DNA from: an uncultured Acidobacteriia bacterium | Lineage (GTDB): Bacteria; Acidobacteriota; Terriglobia; Bryobacterales; Bryobacteraceae | Direction of reading: 5' to 3' | DNA: 52,249 nt | Assembly (NCBI GenBank): GCA_903909435.1 | Contig: CAIVVT010000330.1 | Coordinates: forward strand, 1-52,249 | Shown: piece after piece, positions 8,095-17,981 of the stretch | Numbering within the stretch: position 1 is the first letter of the stretch | Layout: each line of letters opens with the position of its first letter | Translations under genes and position numbers: made by a program | Notes under the pieces: model-generated | What the model was told of the DNA's origin: nothing | Seen by the model: only the letters and a program-made list of their open reading frames with translations | Database searches by the model: none

Positions 8095-9273
8095 ATGCCG
8101 GAAACTTCCTCTCGCCGCAATTTTCTCGCTGCCGGTTTAGTTCTGCCTGCCTCGGCCCTGGCCGCCACGACGGACCTGCCCACACCCAAGCCTGCCGCCG
8201 CGCCTGCGGGGAATCTGAAGCCCAGCCTGCAGTACCGCACGCTTGGCAAGACCGGCCTGAAAGTGAGCACGATGGGCTTCGGGTGCATGGTGACCTCCGA
8301 TCCGGTCGTGATCTCCCAGGCTGTTGAAATGGGAGTGAATTTCTTCGACACGGCCCGCGTCTACCAGGGCGGCAACAACGAGCGCATGGTGGGAGCGGCG
8401 CTGAAGGGCAAGCGCAAGGATCTGGTGCTCGCCTCCAAGACTCTGGCGCCGACCAAGGACGGAGCGCTCGCGCATTTGGAGACGAGTCTCAAAGAGCTGC
8501 AGACCGATTATCTGGACATCTGGTACCTGCATTCGAAGAGCAAGGCCGAGCACATCACCGACGAGTTGCTGGAAGCCCAGCGCATCGCCAAGCAGCAGGG
8601 CAAGATCCGCTTCGCCGGCATCAGTACCCACGTTGGCCACCGCGAGTTGATCCCCGCCGTGATCAAGTCCGGCAAGTTCGACGTGCTGCTGACTTCGTAC
8701 AACTTCACGATGGGCAAGACGATCGACGACCTGCTGGAACAGACGCGCGCCGCCGGAATCGGCGTGGTCGCGATGAAGGTGTTCGCCGGCGGCTACAAAC
8801 CGATTCCGGTGGTGCCCAACGATCCCGACGTCATCAAGAAGCTGCACCGGGAAGGGGCCATGCTGGCCGCCCTGAAATGGGCGATGAAGAACAAGCACGT
8901 CGATACCACGATCCCCAGCATCACGGACCTCGACCAGCTGGACGAGGACCTGCGCTCGATGGCAACGCCGTTCACCCCTGCCGACGAACAGGTGCTGACC
9001 GCCCAGCTCGAGTTCCTGCGCCCGCGCTATTGCCGCATGTGCAATTCCTGCGACGGCGTTTGCGCCCAGGGGTTGCCGGTGGCCGACGTGCTGCGTTTCC
9101 TGATGTACGCCGAAGGCTACGGTCAGTTTCCGATGGCGCGCGAGAGCTTCCTCGGGATGCCGGAAGAGTTGCGCAACGTGCGCTGCGGCGATTGCGCGGA
9201 ATGCACAGTGAAGTGCGGCAATGGGGTGCATGTGCGGGAACGGCTGCAGCGCGCGCAAGAGTTGTTCGCCTAG
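8095..9273 (+). CDS. Tat-exported aldo/keto reductase with two C-terminal [4Fe-4S] motifs
   Basis: This 392-aa protein starts at the ATG at 8095 with a Tat leader (SSRRNFLAAGLVLPASALA). The aldo/keto reductase barrel follows, with its catalytic residues visible: Asp and Tyr in FFDTARVYQ, Lys in VLASKT, His in WYLHSKS. After the barrel come two CxxCxxCxxxC motifs (from residue 313 in YCRMCNSC and from residue 364 in RCGDCAEC), enough for two [4Fe-4S] clusters. Members of this COG1453-like group are predicted electron-transfer oxidoreductases. Tat export fits a protein that folds with its clusters in the cytoplasm. The in-frame codon at 7825 would add about 90 residues of antisense-like sequence and was rejected. 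Confidence 0.88.
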   Translation: MPETSSRRNFLAAGLVLPASALAATTDLPTPKPAAAPAGNLKPSLQYRTLGKTGLKVSTMGFGCMVTSDPVVISQAVEMGVNFFDTARVYQGGNNERMVGAALKGKRKDLVLASKTLAPTKDGALAHLETSLKELQTDYLDIWYLHSKSKAEHITDELLEAQRIAKQQGKIRFAGISTHVGHRELIPAVIKSGKFDVLLTSYNFTMGKTIDDLLEQTRAAGIGVVAMKVFAGGYKPIPVVPNDPDVIKKLHREGAMLAALKWAMKNKHVDTTIPSITDLDQLDEDLRSMATPFTPADEQVLTAQLEFLRPRYCRMCNSCDGVCAQGLPVADVLRFLMYAEGYGQFPMARESFLGMPEELRNVRCGDCAECTVKCGNGVHVRERLQRAQELFA

Positions 9274-9376
9274 CCTGACCGGAGAATAAGGCTTACCGTC
9301 AGTTGTGGCGGGGTCTGGAGCGCGGCGAGCCGGCACTCCTGCCTGCAGTTTCTTGACGTGGGCGAGACCGTGCACT

Positions 9377-9402
9377 CTGCACGCCAAAGCGTGCGCCACC
9401 GG
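9377..9402. repeat. Dispersed hairpin repeat, copy A
   Basis: CTGCACG, a 6-nt loop and CGTGCGCCACCGG match copy B at 25306-25331 in all 20 positions outside the loop. The loops differ (ccaaag against ataact). The stem is GCACG/CGTGC. Weaker similarity continues to about 9420, including the purine-rich stretch before the TPR gene. Confidence 0.6.
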
Positions 9403-9423
9403 CAGTAGTTCGGAGGGGGCGGA

Positions 9424-10551
9424 TTGCCCTTCGCCAATGATTTCAAATCAATTACACTGGACTTAGTGGGTCTTCTTTCGCGCTCAGGCGCAATTTTCCT
9501 CATTTTTTCTTCCAGCTTTACTTTCGCGGCAGACAGACCATCGGCGGTCGATCTGCTCATGGAGGCAGGGCATTGGAAACAGATCGTCCGGATCGCGTGG
9601 GATCGCCTCAGATCCAACCCGAAGGACGCCCAGGCGCATGCCTGGCTCGCAAAGACGCGATTGAGTTACAACGATCCTGAAGGCGCCGTGGCCGAAGCCG
9701 AAAAGGCGGTCGCCATCGATAGCTCGAACCCGGCCTTTCACGCGCAGCTGGCTGAGGCTTACGCGCTACTGGCCGACAAGTCGTCACCCGTCAAGGGCGC
9801 GATTTACGTGCACCGGATGAACAGAGAACTCGAGGCCGCGCTGTCAGCCAACCCGCGGCAGGTGGAAGCCTTGCTGGTGCAGATGATGTTCTGCTTGAAG
9901 GCTCCGCTATTGGTCGGCGGAAACCGCCAGCGGGCGCTTTCCATCGCCGACAATGTGGTGAGCTTCCTGCCGTCCTGGGGCTACCTTGCGCACGCGCGCC
10001 TGCTGGCCGGCAAGGGTGAAGACGCCAGCCTGGAGTCATACCTGAAGAAGGCGGCTCAAGCCGATCCCAGCATGGTCAGGCCCAGGTTGTGGCTGGCCGA
10101 TTTCTACTGCTTCCAAGCCCAAGCGCCGCGCCTGGACCTGGCGGAGAAAGAGGCGCGCCTGGCACTCGCGATCGACGTCACGGCGGGTCAGGCGTACAAG
10201 GTGCTGGCACACGTCTACGCAACGCAGAAACGCTGGACGGATCTCGAGAACGTACTGGTACAAGCCGATGCGAATGCTCCAGAGGATCTTTCGCCTTACC
10301 ACTCGGCAGCGGAGGCGCTGATTGAGATTGGCCAGGACTTCAACCGCGCCGAGAAGTACCTGCAGAAGTATCTCACCCAGCAACCGGAAGGCCGTCAGCC
10401 TACGCACGCGCAGGCGCACTGGCTGCTCGCCGATCTCTACAAGCGCGAGGGCCGCAAGGGCGACGCAGTACGGGAACTACAGGCCGCCCTGCGCCTGCAG
10501 CCGGACTTCGCCCGCGCCAAGCAGGACCTGACTCAATTGAGCCGTTCATAG
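9424..10551 (+). CDS. Exported tetratricopeptide-repeat protein
   Basis: This protein has a hydrophobic leader (LLSRSGAIFLIFSSSFTFA) followed by about 330 residues of TPR-like helix pairs (DAQAHAWLAKTRLSYNDPEGA, NPAFHAQLAEAYALL, AQAHWLLADLYKREGRKGDA). TPRs bind partners; no catalytic domain is present. The TTG at 9424 has GGAGG seven bases upstream, but that purine run lies in the extension of a dispersed repeat. The GTG at 9466 would give a cleaner signal peptide, so the start is not settled. It reads toward the isc operon and is not part of it. Confidence 0.8.
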   Translation: MPFANDFKSITLDLVGLLSRSGAIFLIFSSSFTFAADRPSAVDLLMEAGHWKQIVRIAWDRLRSNPKDAQAHAWLAKTRLSYNDPEGAVAEAEKAVAIDSSNPAFHAQLAEAYALLADKSSPVKGAIYVHRMNRELEAALSANPRQVEALLVQMMFCLKAPLLVGGNRQRALSIADNVVSFLPSWGYLAHARLLAGKGEDASLESYLKKAAQADPSMVRPRLWLADFYCFQAQAPRLDLAEKEARLALAIDVTAGQAYKVLAHVYATQKRWTDLENVLVQADANAPEDLSPYHSAAEALIEIGQDFNRAEKYLQKYLTQQPEGRQPTHAQAHWLLADLYKREGRKGDAVRELQAALRLQPDFARAKQDLTQLSRS

Positions 10552-10658
10552 CGGGGCACGGCCTGCATCAATGCGGGCGGGCGCGCTGCTGCAGCAGTTC
10601 GAGCGAGAGAGACTACCTGTTATGTAGCGCTCTGAGCGGGCGAACTCGAGCGGCTGAC

Positions 10659-10868
10659 CTAGTCGTTCTCATCGAACTCTTCGTGCCAGGCCATCTGGAT
10701 TGCCTCGAGCTTCGATTCGTTTGATCGCTTCGGATCGTCGTCGAAGTCCTCCAGCTCAACTACGAGTTTGTGGAGGTCCGTGAATCGCACTGAGAGTGGA
10801 TCCAGATCCGGGAATTTTTCATACAACGCGATGCCGATCTTCTCGGCCATGCCCCATTCCAGCGACAT
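10659..10868 (-). CDS. iscX: IscX, iron-sulfur cluster assembly accessory protein
   Basis: This small acidic protein of 69 aa begins MSLEWGMAEKIGIALYE. It contains the family signature FPDLDP followed by VRFTDLHKLVVELEDFDDDP and ends AWHEEFDEND. Length and motif order match E. coli IscX (YfhJ), which binds IscS and iron through its acidic face and modulates cluster assembly. The start at 10868 was chosen because earlier in-frame codons would add a 20-residue basic extension absent from the family. It is the last gene of the isc operon, about 100 bp after hscA. In E. coli a ferredoxin gene lies between these two; here it is missing. Confidence 0.88.
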   Translation of the reverse strand: MSLEWGMAEKIGIALYEKFPDLDPLSVRFTDLHKLVVELEDFDDDPKRSNESKLEAIQMAWHEEFDEND

Positions 10869-10969
10869 TCCAGGTATCTCCTCGGCCCTGATTCGCCTCG
10901 GTCGGTGTGCCGGGCTGTCTCGCGTCAAGCGTACAACAAACGGGTACGTCAGACGTGGCTCAGATCATC

Positions 10970-12823
<1,854 letters not shown>

Positions 12824-12843
12824 GAATTACTGCCGGGCGCGCT

Positions 12844-13506
12844 TTACGCTTCGCGCGTCGCAAACTCCTTGTTCACTTCCTGAAGCAGATTCCGGATGTA
12901 GCGGCGGCGGTTGAGGACGCTTCGGATGGAGGTCAGCAACTCGTGACGCTCCGGCTCCGGTGCGGCATCGTACTGGCGGAACTTAAGTTCCAAATCGGCG
13001 TCGATCTCGTTCTGCATTTCGACGAAGCGCTCGCGGGACGCTTCCAGTTCCGTCAACGCCCCTGCATCGCCGGAGCGCAGCACGTCCAGTGCGACGTTCA
13101 AGTCGAAAACCTCTTCAAGCAGCTCGGGCGGAACGTCCTTCGAGCGCTGTTCTCCGATATCGAAGCCGCTCTCTTTCAAGATGTATTCGGCGCGTTGGAC
13201 CGGATCGCGCAAGACCCGGTAGCCGTCGTTCAGGATCGACGTGGCTTCGAGGGAAAAATTCCGCTCGGTCTCGGTTGCGCGCGTGTAGCGGTCGGGATGC
13301 AGTTGACGGCTAAGCAGGTAATAGCGGCGCTGCAACTCAGCGGAGTCAATCGTCAGCGACTTATCAAACCCAAAAAACTCGAAGTAATCCACCACCGGAC
13401 GCTGCAGCGAATTGCAGAACTTGCAGAACAGAGAGGCCGCCTCGGATTCCTGTTCGGAACTCTGGCCGCAGCGCCAACAAGTGTGTTCGATCAGTGGGAA
13501 ACTCAT
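12844..13506 (-). CDS. hscB: HscB J-domain co-chaperone with N-terminal four-cysteine finger
   Basis: This 220-aa protein has a J domain with the HPD tripeptide (SRQLHPDRYT, about residue 70) and a C-terminal three-helix bundle that binds IscU. The J domain starts late because residues 10-31 form a C-x2-C-x14-C-x2-C finger (C10, C13, C28, C31) followed by NSLQRP. E. coli HscB lacks this, while animal HSC20 proteins carry a similar CWxCG...CxxC...LQ element. The finger probably binds zinc and may affect stability or partner choice. The gene is 28 bp after iscA and upstream of hscA, as expected for the Hsp70 partner. Confidence 0.93.
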   Translation of the reverse strand: MSFPLIEHTCWRCGQSSEQESEAASLFCKFCNSLQRPVVDYFEFFGFDKSLTIDSAELQRRYYLLSRQLHPDRYTRATETERNFSLEATSILNDGYRVLRDPVQRAEYILKESGFDIGEQRSKDVPPELLEEVFDLNVALDVLRSGDAGALTELEASRERFVEMQNEIDADLELKFRQYDAAPEPERHELLTSIRSVLNRRRYIRNLLQEVNKEFATREA

Positions 13507-13534
13507 GTTCGCCTCGTGCGATCAAGCCCGCCGC

Positions 13535-13861
13535 TTAAGCGGAGAACGACGAGCCGCACCCGCAGCTCTTGGTCGCGTGCGGATTCTGGAATTCGAAGCC
13601 GGACTGCATCAGCGATTCTTTGTAATCAAGCGTCATCCCGTCGAGGAAAACCATGCTTTTCGGGTCGATGTAGACGTGTACGCCCTCGAATTCGAATACC
13701 GTGTCGGTGGGGCGCGACTTCGGTTCGAACTTGAACTGGTAGCTCAAGCCGGAGCAGCCGCCGCCGAGCACGCCGAGACGCAGCCCACCCTCGACACCCA
13801 TTTTTTTGAAAGACTCCCGAATCTTCGTGACGGCTTTTGGAGTGACCGTAATTGATGCCAT
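13535..13861 (-). CDS. iscA: IscA, A-type Fe-S carrier protein
   Basis: This 108-aa HesB/IscA-family protein has the three ligand cysteines in place: C36 in GGGCSGLSY, and C100 and C102 in KSCGCGSSF. A-type carriers receive clusters from IscU and deliver them to apo-enzymes. Length and sequence are typical. It lies between iscU and hscB in the order of the E. coli isc operon. Confidence 0.93.
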   Translation of the reverse strand: MASITVTPKAVTKIRESFKKMGVEGGLRLGVLGGGCSGLSYQFKFEPKSRPTDTVFEFEGVHVYIDPKSMVFLDGMTLDYKESLMQSGFEFQNPHATKSCGCGSSFSA

Positions 13862-13916
13862 AAACTATTACCACCCTGGAGGGGTACGTCCTCCCAATCC
13901 CATTGTTACGCCATTC

Positions 13917-14333
13917 CTAGACGGACTGCTGGAGCGCGCCGCCCGCCGGGGCGCCCTGCTTGGCGCGGTAGTCCTCAATCGCCGCTTTGATGGCGTCTTC
14001 GGCCAGCACCGAGCAGTGAATCTTCACCGGCGGGAGGCTCAACTCGTTGACGATCTGGGTGTTCTTGATCTGCCCCGCCTCATCCACGGTACGCCCCTTC
14101 AGCATCTCCGTGGCGAGCGAACTGGAGGCGATGGCCGAGCCGCAACCGAAGGTCTTGAACTTGGCGTCCTCGATCACACCTGTATCGGGATTCACCCTGA
14201 TCTGCAGTTTCATGACGTCGCCGCACTCGGGGGCGCCTACCAGACCGGTGCCCACATGGGGGTCCTTCTTGTCCAGGGATCCCACGTTGCGCGGGCTGTT
14301 GTAGTGGTCGAGCACCTTATCGGAATATGCCAT
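13917..14333 (-). CDS. iscU: IscU, Fe-S cluster scaffold protein
   Basis: This 138-aa scaffold has C37, D39, C64, H106 and C107 in the expected contexts (APECGDV, FGCGSAIASSS, LPPVKIHCSVL). The LPPVK loop at 100-104 is the known HscA recognition site, consistent with hscA and hscB in the operon. The C-terminal tail after DYRAKQG is a short Gly/Ala/Gln extension beyond the normal family end. The cluster is built here from sulfur supplied by IscS. Confidence 0.95.
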   Translation of the reverse strand: MAYSDKVLDHYNSPRNVGSLDKKDPHVGTGLVGAPECGDVMKLQIRVNPDTGVIEDAKFKTFGCGSAIASSSLATEMLKGRTVDEAGQIKNTQIVNELSLPPVKIHCSVLAEDAIKAAIEDYRAKQGAPAGGALQQSV

Positions 14334-14384
14334 TGTGTCGTCAACTCCCTTTGCTGGATTTTTGCGTTTCGTCCCCTGGCCGGC

Positions 14385-15602
14385 TTAGTGCGCCGCCCAC
14401 TCGACCTTCGACAGGTCCACTCCCTCTTTCACCATTTCGTAGAGCGGCGAAAGGTCGCGCAGTTTGCGCACGACTTCGATCACTTTGTTGGCCGTATAGT
14501 CGATTTCCTCGTCCGTATTGAAGCGGCCGATACCAAATCGGATCGAGCTATGCGCCAGGTCGTCGCCCGCGCCCAGGGCCTTCAAGACGTAACTGGGTTC
14601 AAGCGTCGCGGAGGTGCAAGCCGACCCACTGGAAACCGCGATGTCGTTGATGCCCATCAACAGGCTTTCGCCCTCGACATAGGCGAAGCTGATGTTCAGG
14701 TTGTGCGGCAGGCGGTGATCCACTGACCCGTTGATGTAAGTCTCGTCGAGTTCCGAAAGCAGTTTGTCTTTGAGCCTGTCCCGCAATTCCGACGCCCGGG
14801 CGATTTCCTGCGTCATGCCCAGGCTGCACAACTCGGCGGCTTTCCCGAGTCCCACAATGCCTGGAACGTTCAATGTGCCTGAGCGGAATCCACGCTCGTG
14901 ACCGCCGCCGTCCATTTGAGCCGTCAGTTGCACACGCGGGTTCTTGCGGCGCACATACAAGCCGCCAACGCCCTTCGGGCCGTACATCTTGTGGGCTGAG
15001 AAACTCATCAGGTCGATGTTGTCCGTGAGTACGCTGACCGGAATCTTGCCCACGGCCTGCGTCCCGTCGGTGTGGAACAGAACGCCCTTTTCACGACAGA
15101 TTGCGCCGATTTCGCGCACGGGCTGGATCGTTCCGATCTCGTTATTGCCGTACATGATGGAGACCAGCACGGTCTTATCGGTGATCGCTTCGCGAAGTTG
15201 ATCAAGATCGACCAATCCGTCCTGGCCCACGGGCAGGTAAGTCACCCGGCAACCATGTTTTTCCAGTCGCTTACAGGTGTCCAGCACCGCTTTGTGCTCG
15301 GTCGCGGCAGTGATGATATGGTTGCCCTTCTGGGCATACATCTCCGCCACACCTTTAATTGCCAAATTGTTCGATTCCGTGGCGCCGCTGGTGAGGACGA
15401 TCTCTTTGGACGTGGCGCCAATCAGATCGGCGATCTGTTTGCGGCCCTTTTCCACGGCTTCCTCCGCGACCCAGCCGAAGCTGTGATTGCGGCTGGCGGC
15501 GTTGCCAAAATTCTCGGTGAAATACGGCAGCATGGCCTCAAGCACACGGGGATCCATGCGCGTGGTCGCGTGATTATCGAGATAAATAGGAAATTGCAGC
15601 AT
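14385..15602 (-). CDS. iscS: IscS, cysteine desulfurase
   Basis: This 405-aa class V aminotransferase-fold PLP enzyme has an N-terminal [14 protein letters not shown] motif and the Schiff-base lysine in [12 protein letters not shown]. The mobile-loop active cysteine is in [17 protein letters not shown], and the C-terminal region for IscU contact ends [10 protein letters not shown]. It converts cysteine to alanine and holds the sulfur as a persulfide for IscU and other acceptors. Length and loop form mark it as IscS (group I) rather than SufS. It is the first enzyme gene after iscR, 35 bp downstream. Confidence 0.95.
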   Translation of the reverse strand: MLQFPIYLDNHATTRMDPRVLEAMLPYFTENFGNAASRNHSFGWVAEEAVEKGRKQIADLIGATSKEIVLTSGATESNNLAIKGVAEMYAQKGNHIITAATEHKAVLDTCKRLEKHGCRVTYLPVGQDGLVDLDQLREAITDKTVLVSIMYGNNEIGTIQPVREIGAICREKGVLFHTDGTQAVGKIPVSVLTDNIDLMSFSAHKMYGPKGVGGLYVRRKNPRVQLTAQMDGGGHERGFRSGTLNVPGIVGLGKAAELCSLGMTQEIARASELRDRLKDKLLSELDETYINGSVDHRLPHNLNISFAYVEGESLLMGINDIAVSSGSACTSATLEPSYVLKALGAGDDLAHSSIRFGIGRFNTDEEIDYTANKVIEVVRKLRDLSPLYEMVKEGVDLSKVEWAAH

Positions 15603-15637
15603 TGTTCTCTTCGATCTCCTCCCGCACGTGAATACCT

Positions 15638-16108
15638 CTAATGGGCCAACACCGTCAGCGCGATTCCGCTTAGGAGCGGCCGGACCCCATCTCCTGGCGG
15701 TTCGTCGTCGGTTGAGAGGTCAGTTATTGTGATGTTGTCTAGCAGCTTCAAGATGCCTTCGTGTACCTTACGAAGCGGCTCGCGCACCGTACATTGCGGG
15801 CTCAAGTCGCAGTCGCCGTGCGCGTTGAAGCACGTCGTCAGAATGATCGGCCCGTCAATGGAGCGAATCACCTCGAGCGCCGTGATCGTGGACGGGTCGC
15901 GGGCCAGCCTGTAGCCACCGTTGGTGCCCTGCTCGGAAACCAGGAAACCGTCGCGAACCAGCTTTTGCAACACCTTCGCCAGCATCGGCACCGGAATTCT
16001 GTAGGCCTCGGCCAACTCCTTGGCGCTCGCCGAGCCCTTATGACGATTCACGGTAAGGTGCTTAAGACTGATCAGACCGTAGTCGGCTTTTTTGGTCAGT
16101 TTGAGCAT
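15638..16108 (-). CDS. iscR: IscR, Rrf2-family Fe-S cluster-sensing repressor
   Basis: This 156-aa winged-helix protein begins [18 protein letters not shown], the usual Rrf2 start. Its recognition helix region reads [19 protein letters not shown] with the wing [10 protein letters not shown]. Cluster ligands C93, C100 and C106 are present, spaced x6/x5. IscR with a cluster represses isc transcription; loss of the cluster relieves it. The ATG at 16108 was chosen over an in-frame start at 16171 because the longer form would extend through the promoter and operator. It is first in the operon, immediately after its own promoter and palindromes. Confidence 0.93.
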   Translation of the reverse strand: MLKLTKKADYGLISLKHLTVNRHKGSASAKELAEAYRIPVPMLAKVLQKLVRDGFLVSEQGTNGGYRLARDPSTITALEVIRSIDGPIILTTCFNAHGDCDLSPQCTVREPLRKVHEGILKLLDNITITDLSTDDEPPGDGVRPLLSGIALTVLAH

Positions 16109-16117
16109 TGAGTCAAT
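16107..16117. promoter_or_regulatory. Inverted repeat overlapping the iscR start codon
   Basis: ATTGA-G-TCAAT is a perfect 5-1-5 dyad covering the iscR ATG. It lies 3 bp from the larger palindrome at 16121-16135 and may be a secondary regulator contact or chance. Confidence 0.35.
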
Positions 16118-16120
16118 CTC

Positions 16121-16135
16121 GGACCAATTTGGTCC
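16121..16135. promoter_or_regulatory. Candidate IscR operator (perfect palindrome)
   Basis: GGACCAA-T-TTGGTCC is a perfect 7-1-7 inverted repeat lying just downstream of the -10 box, over the expected transcription start and first transcribed bases of the isc operon. This suits autorepression by IscR. It does not closely match the E. coli type 1 or type 2 consensus. Confidence 0.65.
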
Positions 16136-16142
16136 CGAATCC

Positions 16143-16171
16143 AAGTTATCACCCTCAGCTTGACCAGTCAA
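16143..16171 (-). promoter_or_regulatory. isc operon promoter
   Basis: On the minus strand TTGACT (16166-16171) and TAACTT (16143-16148) are separated by exactly 17 bp. The -35 box is itself part of a TTGAC-tg-GTCAA dyad (16160-16171). The start codon of iscR is about 35 bp beyond the -10 box. Confidence 0.65.
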
Positions 16172-16336
16172 TCCAGTTAAGAGTTTTTTCGGCCAACGAC
16201 TTAACTCCGTGGTGGAACGGCGCGTCAGCGCCCGCGAGTGGGGCTGTGATCCAGGAATAGGGTGGTAGACTGAGTCTGCGCCCGTGCCGCCTGGAGGAGT
16301 GGCAGGGGATGACGGCGTCGGCCGGACCTTATCCGC

Positions 16337-17722
16337 ATGATCAGACTATTCCGTGTTTTCATTCCTACATCGGTCGTTGGGCTGCTCGTTTCGGAAATCC
16401 TAATCACCATGGCCTGTTATGTGGCGGCCTACTGGATTTCAGGTCCAGAGGACATGGAGGTCTACTTCCTGCTTGAGGATGGGATCACGCGCACTGCGAT
16501 CGTCGTCCTAACGCTCATTTTCGGGATCTATTGGGCCGACCTCTACGAAAACCTGCAGGTCACCTCCGCGCTGCAGCTTTGCCAGCAGTTTTGCCTGATC
16601 ACCGGGATGGCGTTCCTGGGGCAGGCGCTGGTCGGTTACGTGGACCGGCAGATGATCATGCCGCGCTGGCAAATGCTGATTGGCTCTGCGCTCGTGATCG
16701 TATTCCTGCCGGCTTGGCGGTTGGCCTATGCCCCCGCGGCATTGAAGATCCTGGGACGCCGCAAAATACTGTTCTTGGGCGCCAATGAACTGGTCAGGGA
16801 GATTGCCTCGAAGATCAAACTCAAGCCGCAGACCGGATTCCTGGCGGCGGGCTATCTCGCACCGGTCGAAGTCCAGTGCGAAGAGCTAGGCCCTTACCTG
16901 GGGCAAGTTCCGCAGATTCGCGAAGTCTATCAGCAGGTTCAACCGGCACTGATTGCAGTCGGCCTGACCGAGCATCGGGGGCAGTTGCCGGTCCACGATC
17001 TGTTGGAACTCCGCATGTCGGGAGCGCAAATCCAGGAAGCCGGCGTGCTGTATGAATTGGTAACGGGTCGGGTTTCATTGCTGGCGCTGCGCCCGTCCAC
17101 GCTGGTCTTTTCGGACGCGATCGGGCCCGAGCGGTTCAACGTCTCCCTACAGAAGATTTACTCGTTTGTGATCGCCGCCGTAGGAGTCGTGCTGGCCGCG
17201 CCGATCTTCGTGCTTGTGGCTCTGGCCGTGCGCCTCACCTCACCCGGACCGGTTTTGTACCGGCAGGATCGCGTCGGGTTCCAAGGGCGAGTTTTCAAGG
17301 TATTGAAATTCCGTTCGATGTACACCGACGCGGAAGCTCGAACTGGCGCCGTCTGGGCCGTGAAGGACGATCCCCGCATCACTCCGCTCGGCCGCTGGCT
17401 GCGCAAATTCAGGCTGGACGAACTGCCTCAGTTGTTCAACGTTCTGCGGGGAGAGATGGCGATCGTCGGTCCGCGCCCCGAGCGGCCCGAGTTCGTCAAG
17501 ACACTGACCGAGCAGATTCCCTTTTACGGCCAGCGTCATTTCGTAAAGCCGGGTATCACCGGGTGGGCTCAGATCAGTCACAAGTACGGGGACACCGTCG
17601 AGGACGCCGTTACCAAACTTGAATACGACCTGTACTACCTCAAGAACCTGACCTTTTCGATGGACCTGTACATCATGTTCCACACAGCTAAGGTCATGCT
17701 ACTCAGCCGGGGCTCACAGTAA
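16337..17722 (+). CDS. Exopolysaccharide-type polyprenyl sugar phosphotransferase
   Basis: This 461-aa membrane enzyme has about four N-terminal hydrophobic helices (within 1-125), a nucleotide-binding-like domain beginning RKILFLGANELVREI, one helix near 275-297 (YSFVIAAVGVVLAAPIFVLVAL), and the bacterial sugar-transferase catalytic domain. The latter shows TSPGPVLYRQDRVG, KFRSM, FRLDELPQLFNVLRGEMAIVGPRPERP and KPGITGWAQ. Such enzymes move a sugar-1-phosphate to undecaprenyl phosphate and start repeat-unit synthesis. Organisation resembles the EpsB/PEP-CTERM-associated subgroup. No polymerase, flippase or glycosyltransferase genes adjoin it, so it is an orphan initiator here. Confidence 0.88.
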   Translation: MIRLFRVFIPTSVVGLLVSEILITMACYVAAYWISGPEDMEVYFLLEDGITRTAIVVLTLIFGIYWADLYENLQVTSALQLCQQFCLITGMAFLGQALVGYVDRQMIMPRWQMLIGSALVIVFLPAWRLAYAPAALKILGRRKILFLGANELVREIASKIKLKPQTGFLAAGYLAPVEVQCEELGPYLGQVPQIREVYQQVQPALIAVGLTEHRGQLPVHDLLELRMSGAQIQEAGVLYELVTGRVSLLALRPSTLVFSDAIGPERFNVSLQKIYSFVIAAVGVVLAAPIFVLVALAVRLTSPGPVLYRQDRVGFQGRVFKVLKFRSMYTDAEARTGAVWAVKDDPRITPLGRWLRKFRLDELPQLFNVLRGEMAIVGPRPERPEFVKTLTEQIPFYGQRHFVKPGITGWAQISHKYGDTVEDAVTKLEYDLYYLKNLTFSMDLYIMFHTAKVMLLSRGSQ

Positions 17723-17981
17723 CTGATGCCAGGTGTGGACGCCCGGTCCTCGCGCGGATCTAGTTACCAGCAGGGGACTGTACACGCCCGAGGTCAAAGG
17801 CTGTCCCCACTGCCCAGCACGGCGAACGACCGAGCGCGGTCAAGTCCTCCCGCAACCGGCACTTCCTCACTGTCGCAGCTCCGTTCCTGTGCAATTTCCA
17901 GCACAGCGCAGTTGAACGGCAGTCAGCCTTCCGACCGGCGCCTCCCAAAGTCGTGCACTTCAGGACAGTCAATCAGCCGCC

